A DNA stretch of 64,000 nt from positions 1-64,000 of the forward strand of contig JAABSP010000015.1 in assembly GCA_011390345.1 (NCBI GenBank). Direction: 5' to 3'. This DNA comes from Desulfobacteraceae bacterium. Its GTDB lineage: Bacteria; Desulfobacterota; Desulfobacteria; Desulfobacterales; JAABSP01. Below, one piece after another: positions 58,877 to 64,000 of the stretch. Positions within the stretch are counted from its first letter, which is position 1; the number at the start of each line of letters is the position of its first letter. A program made the translations under genes and the position numbers. Below the pieces are notes generated by a model, which ran no database searches, was not told the origin of the DNA, and was given only the letters and a program-made list of their open reading frames with translations.

Positions 58877-59794
58877 CTAATTCTTTTGCCGGAACTTTCC
58901 CTGCCAGATATCCCGGGATTTCAGGACATCTGCGATCTGCTGCAGAGTCTCCCGCTTCCGCAGAGACCATTCCGGTGACACCAGTTCCTCCTTATGGGGA
59001 TCTCCCGTGAGCCGCTGGATGATCATCTCCTCCGGCAACTCTCCGATGAAGTCGCAGACCCGATCCACATATTCGGTCTGGGTCAGGGGCCGGTATTCCC
59101 CCCTTTTATAAAGATCCTCCAGAACGGTTCCCCGAACCACATAGAGGAGATGGAGCTTCACCCCGTCGATGCCGAGATCTCCGATGAATCGGGCCGTCTC
59201 CTTTATCTGCTCCGGGCTTTCTCCGGGAAGGCCGAGAATCACATGCGCGCAGATCCGGATGCCCCGATTCCGGGAGGCTTTGACGGCTCGGGCAAAACAG
59301 GCCGCATCATGGCCCCGGTTGATCCGCTGCAGGGTCTCATCATGTGCGCTCTGAAGGCCGTATTCGATCCAGATGAGATGCTCCTTTGCATATTCTTCCA
59401 GAAGATCGAGAACCGGCCCGTCCACACAGTCGGGCCGGGTGCCGATGGAAAGCCCTACGACATCGGAAACCCCAAGAGCCTCGTCATAAAGCCTTTTGAG
59501 ATGATCCAGAGGTCCGTAGGTATTGGTATAAGCTTGAAAATAGACGATGAATTTTTTGGCCTTATATCTGCGGGACATCGCGGCCTTTCCGGCCTCGATC
59601 TGCTCAGTCAGGCTCAAGCCCTTTTGATGGGCTCCGGTTCCCGATCCCCGTACATTGCAGTAGATACATCCGCCGGAAGAAAGAGTTCCGTCACGGTTTG
59701 GGCAGGAGAAGCCCGCATCCACCGTTATTTTCTGCACTCTGCAGCCGAAGGTCTCCCGGAGATGGGAATTGAGATCTTTATACGGTCGGGTCAT
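58877..59794 (-). CDS. Radical SAM protein, YhcC/TIGR01212 type
   Basis: 305 aa from the ATG at 59794, the second of two starts, with AAAGGTT upstream and the family-typical beginning MTRPYKDLNSHLRETFG. Cluster cysteines occur in FSCPNRDG...GGCIYCN. Further signatures are YFQAYTNTYGPLDHLKRLYDE, GLSIGTRPDCV, EYGLQSAHDETLQRINRGHD and HVILGLPGE. Family members contain a SPASM-free radical SAM barrel; the reaction is unknown. It is transcribed divergently from the tRNA-Val gene, whose 5' end lies 61 bp away. Confidence 0.92.
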   Translation of the reverse strand: MTRPYKDLNSHLRETFGCRVQKITVDAGFSCPNRDGTLSSGGCIYCNVRGSGTGAHQKGLSLTEQIEAGKAAMSRRYKAKKFIVYFQAYTNTYGPLDHLKRLYDEALGVSDVVGLSIGTRPDCVDGPVLDLLEEYAKEHLIWIEYGLQSAHDETLQRINRGHDAACFARAVKASRNRGIRICAHVILGLPGESPEQIKETARFIGDLGIDGVKLHLLYVVRGTVLEDLYKRGEYRPLTQTEYVDRVCDFIGELPEEMIIQRLTGDPHKEELVSPEWSLRKRETLQQIADVLKSRDIWQGKFRQKN

Positions 59795-59855
59795 CTTTTT
59801 TAACCTTTTTTGTTGACAAGGGGGAGCCGAAATGATACCCATACGCATAGCTTGA

Positions 59856-59930
59856 AGGCGCGTAGCTCAGTGGGAGAGCGCTACCCTGACACGGTAGAAG
59901 TCATGAGTTCAAATCTCATCGTGCCTACCA
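59856..59930 (+). tRNA. tRNA-Val (anticodon GAC)
   Basis: 75 nt folding as a full cloverleaf: acceptor AGGCGCG/CGTGCCT (one G-U pair), D-stem GCTC/GAGC, anticodon stem CTACC/GGTAG with loop CTGACAC (anticodon GAC), and T-stem ATGAG/CTCAT with TTCAAAT loop. CCA is encoded at 59928-59930. Confidence 0.97.
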
Positions 59931-59939
59931 TAAAACGGC

Positions 59940-59980
59940 AAAAGGGGAGATCTTTTCATCCAAAAAGATCTCCCCTTTTT
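59940..59980 (+). terminator. Terminator after tRNA-Val (bidirectional)
   Basis: AAAAGGGGAGATCTTTT-CATCC-AAAAAGATCTCCCCTTTTT forms a 17-bp stem with A and T flanks, 10 bp after the tRNA and 16 bp past the msrA stop on the opposite strand, so it can serve both. Confidence 0.92.
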
Positions 59981-59995
59981 GATTTCAACTGCCGG

Positions 59996-60655
59996 CTATT
60001 CCCGGTCCCAGGTCTCATCGAGAAACTTATCCCGGCCCGAGCCATACCGGTAGAGCTTGTACCGTTCCGGGTTTTTCCGGTAATATTCCTGATGGTACGC
60101 CTCTGCCGGGTAGAAGGGGCCGGCCGGTTCGATTCTGGTGACAAGGGGATTTTCAAATAGCCCCGAAGCCTCCAGCGCGTTTTTCGACTTTTCGGCAAGC
60201 TCCCGCTGCTTTTCGTCATGATAGAAGATTGCGGAGCGATAATGGTTGCCGATATCCATGAACTGCCCGTTATTCTGGGTCGGGTCGATATTTTTCCAGA
60301 AGACATCGAGCAGCTTCTCATAGCTCACCTTCTCCTGATCATAGAGTACCTGCACCACCTCGGCATGGCCCGTTCGGCCCGATGAGACCTCCTCATAGGT
60401 CGGGTTCTCCTCTGTGCCGCCGGCATAGCCGCTGGTAGTGGAGATCACCCCGTCGAGATTGTCAAAGGGCGGCTCCATGCACCAGAAGCATCCGCCGGCA
60501 AAGGTTGCCTTTTGATACGATTTCTCATCCATAGACTTATCTTCCTTTCCTTTGGTTTCATATCCTCTGTCCGCGGTTTCATTCTCCGTGAGCGCTGCGC
60601 CCGCAAGGAGCAGCGCACCCGCAAGAACCAGTGCAATCCATCCGAATCGTTTCAT
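59996..60655 (-). CDS. msrA: Peptide methionine sulfoxide reductase MsrA, exported
   Basis: 219 aa. The N-terminal signal sequence (FGWIALVLAGALLLAGAA) indicates a periplasmic enzyme. The catalytic motif GCFWCMEPPF has the nucleophile C56. Further family segments are SGYAGGTEENPTYEEVSSGRTGHAEVV, DPTQNNGQFMDIGNHYRSAIFY and YHQEYYRKNP. It reduces methionine-S-sulfoxide in oxidised proteins; the reductant partner is not in view. SD AAAGGAGG. Together with superoxide reductase it indicates oxygen defence. The upstream region holds the 11-bp repeat array. Confidence 0.95.
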   Translation of the reverse strand: MKRFGWIALVLAGALLLAGAALTENETADRGYETKGKEDKSMDEKSYQKATFAGGCFWCMEPPFDNLDGVISTTSGYAGGTEENPTYEEVSSGRTGHAEVVQVLYDQEKVSYEKLLDVFWKNIDPTQNNGQFMDIGNHYRSAIFYHDEKQRELAEKSKNALEASGLFENPLVTRIEPAGPFYPAEAYHQEYYRKNPERYKLYRYGSGRDKFLDETWDRE

Positions 60656-60751
60656 AGGACCTCCTTTTCCTCTGATTCCTCTGGCATGACAGCCAAAAAG
60701 TTCTTCAGGAAAAGATAAACACGGATATGGGAATTTACACCCTGGGTTTAA

Positions 60752-60905
60752 AAGTGGTTCTAAAACGGCTCGAAAGCGGTTCGAAAGCGGTTCTAAAGTG
60801 GTTCGAAAGCGGCTCGAAAGCAGTTCTAAAGCGGTTCTAAAGTGGTTCGAAAGCGGCTCGAAAGCAGTTCGAAAGCGGTTCTAAAGTGGTTCGAAAGCGG
60901 CTCGA
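60752..60905. repeat. Array of fourteen 11-bp repeats with 44-bp higher order
   Basis: Fourteen contiguous 11-mers match AAG(C/T)(G/A)G(T/C)TC(G/T)A. From 60785 the order AAGCGGTTCTA, AAGTGGTTCGA, AAGCGGCTCGA, AAGCAGTTC(T/G)A recurs almost three times, giving a 44-bp higher-order unit. It lies in the 326-bp gap between msrA and the metallophosphoesterase gene; the rest of that gap shows nothing else recognisable. Confidence 0.95.
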
Positions 60906-60981
60906 AAAGCAGGTGCTTCAGGAGGATAGATTTGGGAATGAAGAGCGGTTATGAAAAAGGAAAGGGCAGAAGAATGCCCCA

Positions 60982-62127
60982 TCAAGGAGAGGCGGGAATC
61001 CGCTCCAGCCGGATCAGCGTCACTTCCGGCGGAGAGAGCAGCCGCATCTGGGGCCCCCATGTCCCGGAGCCGCGGCTGGTATAGATGGCAGAGCCCTTCA
61101 CCAGCTCATAGAAGCCGTCCAGCAGCGGATACTCGCGGGCCACCACATAGTTGAAGGGATAGATCTGGCCACGATGGGCATGGCCCGAAAGCTGCAGATC
61201 GAAAAGCCCCAGGCTTTTTCCCTCCACCTCGGGCCGATGCTTCAACAAGAGGGTGAAAAGACCGTTTCTTTCCAGAGGAGAGAGAATCTTCTCCTCCGGA
61301 ACCGGCTTTCTGCTTTTTCCCCTGAAGACCGCGGGATCGTCCACACCGGCCAAATTGATGATCCCGGCAACCGTTTTTCCCTCCTCCCGAAGCACCTCAA
61401 ATCCCGCGTTTTTGAGGAAACGGAGGGAGTGATCCAGCCCCGGATAGACCTCATGGTTTCCGATAATCGCCCATTTGCCGTATTGGGGTTTTATCGCTTC
61501 CAGACTTTCGGAGAGAGGCTTGAGATGCACCACCATGCCGTCCAGAAGATCGCCGGTGGAGACGAGCATATCGGGTTTGGCCGCGATCACCGGATTGAGG
61601 ACCATCCGCAGCCGCCCCTCTCTGCCTATGAGGCCGAGATGGACATCGGAGATCTGTGCAATGGTGAAGGTATCGACCCCGGCAGGCAGCTTCGGCGTTT
61701 GAATGGTCAGGATTTCAGTTCGGATGTTTCTGGATTCAAAAAATCCGTAGATGGAGGCGCAGAGCACAAGCACCAGCCCGCTGACGATCCAGGGACTTTT
61801 TATCAGGGAGGGGAGATTCACCGGGACCAGCAGGCCCAGCCCCCGGAGGATCAGCTCCGCCCCCCAGAGAAAGAAGAAGAACACCACCGACAAAAAGAGA
61901 AATCCCAACCACTGAAAACCGCCGACGGCAAGAAGCCGCGCGGGAAGTTCAAGATTGAATTTTTGAAGAAAATGGGCGCCCATGGGCGCGAGGACCATCA
62001 GAAGGAGAAAAAGGATCAGCAGGAGACGGGCCGGCCCCCCTTCCGGCAGCAGAACCCGGACCGTGGCGTAAAAGAGCGCATGCATCGCGCTGTAGATGGT
62101 CAGGAAGAAGAGGAGAAAGAGCGACAT
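60982..62127 (-). CDS. Membrane-anchored metallophosphoesterase
   Basis: 381 aa. Four membrane helices (about 3-24, 30-52, 66-98 and 107-128) precede a calcineurin-like domain with the full metal-site series: ISDVHLG, STGDLLDGM, GNHEVYPG, a His in LLLKHRPE, and SGHAHRGQ. It resembles the YkuE/YaeI group, some of which hydrolyse lipid-linked substrates such as UDP-diacylglucosamine; the substrate here is unknown. The helices place the active site on one membrane face. It lies 29 bp downstream of the PP2C gene, on the same strand, so probably in one operon. Confidence 0.9.
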   Translation of the reverse strand: MSLFLLFFLTIYSAMHALFYATVRVLLPEGGPARLLLILFLLLMVLAPMGAHFLQKFNLELPARLLAVGGFQWLGFLFLSVVFFFFLWGAELILRGLGLLVPVNLPSLIKSPWIVSGLVLVLCASIYGFFESRNIRTEILTIQTPKLPAGVDTFTIAQISDVHLGLIGREGRLRMVLNPVIAAKPDMLVSTGDLLDGMVVHLKPLSESLEAIKPQYGKWAIIGNHEVYPGLDHSLRFLKNAGFEVLREEGKTVAGIINLAGVDDPAVFRGKSRKPVPEEKILSPLERNGLFTLLLKHRPEVEGKSLGLFDLQLSGHAHRGQIYPFNYVVAREYPLLDGFYELVKGSAIYTSRGSGTWGPQMRLLSPPEVTLIRLERIPASP

Positions 62128-62156
62128 GGGTTATAATGATCCGGTAAAGGTCGTTG

Positions 62157-62951
62157 TCAAAGGGGCTGGTGAAGTACCACCACGGTGATGTTGTCCTTTC
62201 CGCCGGCCTCGTTGGCCAGTCGGATCAGTTCCTCGCAGGTGGTCTTTGCAGAGCTGTTCTTCTTGATGACCCGGTGGATCTCCTTATCCGGCAGCATATC
62301 CCAGAGGCCGTCGGAACATAGAAGAAGCCTGTCCTTTTTCTTGAGCGGATAAACCGAATGGTCCGGCTGCACCGCCTTCATCGCGCCGATGGCCTGGGTC
62401 AGCTCGTTCTTGATCGGACTCAGCCGGGCCTCCTCCATTGTCATTTTGCCGTTGGCCACCAGAGACATCACCAGGCTGTGATCCGTGGTCAGCAGCTTCA
62501 GGCCCGAACGGTTGCAGAGATAGGCCCTTGAGTCGCCCACATGGCAGAGGTGGAGGTTCTCTCCGTCCACGAGCGCCATCACAATGGTGCAGCCCATTCC
62601 CCGATAACCCTTGTTGGTCTTGGCCATCTCCCGGAGTTCCAGGTTGGCCCGGCAGAGGCACTCGATCATCTCGGCTTTGATCTTCTCCCGGTCTCCCCGG
62701 ATCTTTGCCAGTCTTTCCGTGCTGAAATACCGGTTGATGAACTGGGTGGCATTGAGGCTTGCCACCTCGCCGGCATTGTGGCCTCCCATTCCGTCCGAGG
62801 CGATGTAGAGCTTTTTCTCCAGATGGATGAGAAAGTAATCTTCGTTTCCTTTTCGCACCCGCCCCACATGGGTCTGCCCGTGGATTCTGTTGGAAAGGTC
62901 TTTTCCGATCTCTGGCGAAAGTCCGACCAGCCGTTTGAGAAATTGTATCAT
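62157..62951 (-). CDS. PP2C-family Ser/Thr protein phosphatase
   Basis: 264 aa. PP2C motifs in order: RVRKGNEDYF, ASDGMGGHNAGEVAS (metal-binding Asp and Gly), VGDSRAYL, TTDHSLV, LLCSDGLWDML and GGKDNITVVVL. It is cytosolic with no membrane helix. It would dephosphorylate targets of Hanks-type kinases; the only kinase-fold protein in the window is a probable pseudokinase, so its partner lies elsewhere. It is followed by the metallophosphoesterase gene on the same strand. Confidence 0.95.
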   Translation of the reverse strand: MIQFLKRLVGLSPEIGKDLSNRIHGQTHVGRVRKGNEDYFLIHLEKKLYIASDGMGGHNAGEVASLNATQFINRYFSTERLAKIRGDREKIKAEMIECLCRANLELREMAKTNKGYRGMGCTIVMALVDGENLHLCHVGDSRAYLCNRSGLKLLTTDHSLVMSLVANGKMTMEEARLSPIKNELTQAIGAMKAVQPDHSVYPLKKKDRLLLCSDGLWDMLPDKEIHRVIKKNSSAKTTCEELIRLANEAGGKDNITVVVLHQPL

Positions 62952-63088
62952 CCGCTCCGTCCCCAGCGCCGTTGGGCTTTTATTTTGGTTGGATTCCTGC
63001 CGATACGGTCTGAAACCTCTTTATTCAACAACCTGCGGAAAAGGTCAAGGAATTTGTCTGCAATCGAAAGGTTTTTGCGGATGGTTCC

Positions 63089-64000
63089 CTACCCTTCGGG
63101 GATCTTGAGTAGTTGCCCGGCAAGGATCTTTCGGGGATTTTTAATGGAATTGTACTCTGCAATAACCTTGGGAGAGGTATTGTAAAGCTTTGCGATCTTG
63201 ATCAGGGTCTGGCCCTTCCGGACCCGGTGGCGGATGAAGCCGGAGCCTCCGGAGCCTTTGGAATCTTTCCCGATGCGGGTTCCGGGGATCTTGATCATCT
63301 GACCGGCCCGAAGCCGTCGCGGATTGGTCAGGCCGTTGAACCGTGCCAGGTTCCGCACCGATGTGCCGTAGAGTTCAGCGATGTGGGAAAGGGTCTGGCG
63401 GCTGCGAACCCGGTGCTTTCGGGCTGCGGACACTTTTACGGCCTTTTCGGCTGCCGGGATCTTTGCATAGCCGGCAAGAAAATCGGGCTCGGCATGGGCC
63501 AAAATATTGAGCCGGTAACCTCCGGGGATCAGCCCCTCTTTTGAAAATGCGGTCTTATGCAGCGCCGGGTTGAGACGCCGAAGAATCTCAACCTCCAATC
63601 CGCAATATTTTTCCAGGGTCTCGACGCCGATAGGGTTCGGTATCCTGACCTGGACAATTTCAAGGGGATCATCCAGCACAATCCCCTCATAGTAGCGTTC
63701 CCGATCTTTATAGACCTCCACCCCGACGATAAATTCCACATAGAAATTTCTGGAGGCAAAGTCGAACCGGGAACCATCGAAGCGGGCCACGATCTCTTCG
63801 ATCCGGTCCGAGCCCACATCCCGCACCGCATTCATCATTCCCTGAAGGCCGTAGTTGTAGGCCGTGATGGCCAAAGGCCAGGATCCCAGGGTCTTGTAAT
63901 TATGCGCCAGCAGACGGGCTGCTGCCCGGGCCGCAATGAGCGGGTCCCGCCGCTCATCCAGATGCCCGTCGATCTTCAGCCCGAACTGCTTGCCGGTAGC
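63089..64000 (-). CDS. Lytic transglycosylase with LysM domains (MltD-like), N-terminus beyond window
   Basis: The frame is open at the window edge and covers 303 residues to a stop at 63089. The first part (GKQFGLKIDGHLDERRDP, ARLLAHNY, WPLAITAYNYG) is the C-terminal half of an SLT transglycosylase domain. Three LysM-type regions follow: a weak one (NPIGVETLEKYCGLEVEILRRLNPAL), then clear ones at HRVRSRQTLSHIAELYGTSV and HRVRKGQTLIKIAKLYNTSP, each ending in L-x-AGQ-x-x-KIP. The enzyme cleaves peptidoglycan glycan strands in the periplasm. The catalytic Glu lies outside the window. Confidence 0.9.
   Translation of the reverse strand, partial: ATGKQFGLKIDGHLDERRDPLIAARAAARLLAHNYKTLGSWPLAITAYNYGLQGMMNAVRDVGSDRIEEIVARFDGSRFDFASRNFYVEFIVGVEVYKDRERYYEGIVLDDPLEIVQVRIPNPIGVETLEKYCGLEVEILRRLNPALHKTAFSKEGLIPGGYRLNILAHAEPDFLAGYAKIPAAEKAVKVSAARKHRVRSRQTLSHIAELYGTSVRNLARFNGLTNPRRLRAGQMIKIPGTRIGKDSKGSGGSGFIRHRVRKGQTLIKIAKLYNTSPKVIAEYNSIKNPRKILAGQLLKIPEG

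Noticed and set aside
60752-60905. 11-bp repeat array considered as a CRISPR array
   Set aside because: Units are contiguous with no spacers, far shorter than CRISPR repeats, and no cas genes are present.

Overview
The window looks like chromosomal DNA of a sulfate-reducing deltaproteobacterium (Desulfobacterota). The main evidence is ATP sulfurylase (Sat), a complete TmcABCD-type transmembrane redox complex with a periplasmic tetraheme cytochrome c3, a 1Fe superoxide reductase, multiheme and Cache-domain sensor kinases, and GC-rich coding sequence. One position (30288-30312) carries an exact Illumina adapter, so the record is a short-read assembly and at least one frameshift in it is artificial.

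Layout. 1-4199 (minus): a signalling operon with a membrane sensor kinase carrying two c-heme motifs, a receiver-kinase protein, and the start of a PAS protein cut by the window edge. 4307-5869 (minus): two tandem copies of a DUF3782/PD-(D/E)XK-like gene. 5870-14061 (plus): a 370-bp regulatory region with a good sigma-54 promoter and TTGCA palindromes, then a nine-gene operon: hypothetical protein, tandem Usp, receiver, tmcD, tmcC, tmcB, tmcA, receiver, receiver-PAS-kinase. 14161-19334: a His-rich duplicated protein (plus), then a P-type ATPase and a six-BON protein (minus). 19617-21349 (plus): Smr protein and UDP-sugar dehydrogenase. 21425-28904 (minus): DUF3999, DUF2339 (frame broken by a 64-bp duplication), a pseudokinase, UbiB and a phasin-like protein. 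29167-31241: sat (plus) and a GAF protein (minus). 31686-37087 (plus): a SNF2 helicase and a zinc/HEAT-like partner. 37113-42793 (minus): outer-membrane protein, superoxide reductase, OpuC-type osmoprotectant ABC transporter. 43078-44602: a gene graveyard. 44603-58656: small Cys/Trp protein, FAD oxidoreductase, two very large hybrid kinases and a receiver-cyclase in one operon, YihY, GrpB, Mrr nuclease and several gene remnants. 58877-64000: radical SAM protein, tRNA-Val, MsrA, an 11-bp repeat array, metallophosphoesterase, PP2C phosphatase and a lytic transglycosylase cut by the window edge.

Two themes run through the window. The first is electron flow and its sensing: the Tmc complex is embedded among response regulators and kinases, a neighbouring kinase carries covalent-heme motifs, and three of these signalling proteins share an unusual three-cysteine PAS motif. 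The second is recent short tandem duplication: exact or near-exact direct repeats of 48, 64, 68 and 70 bp, 11-bp and 13-bp arrays, and a duplicated gene pair. One duplication breaks a reading frame and another doubles a probable promoter region. At least six gene remnants point to active decay and turnover in the right half of the window.
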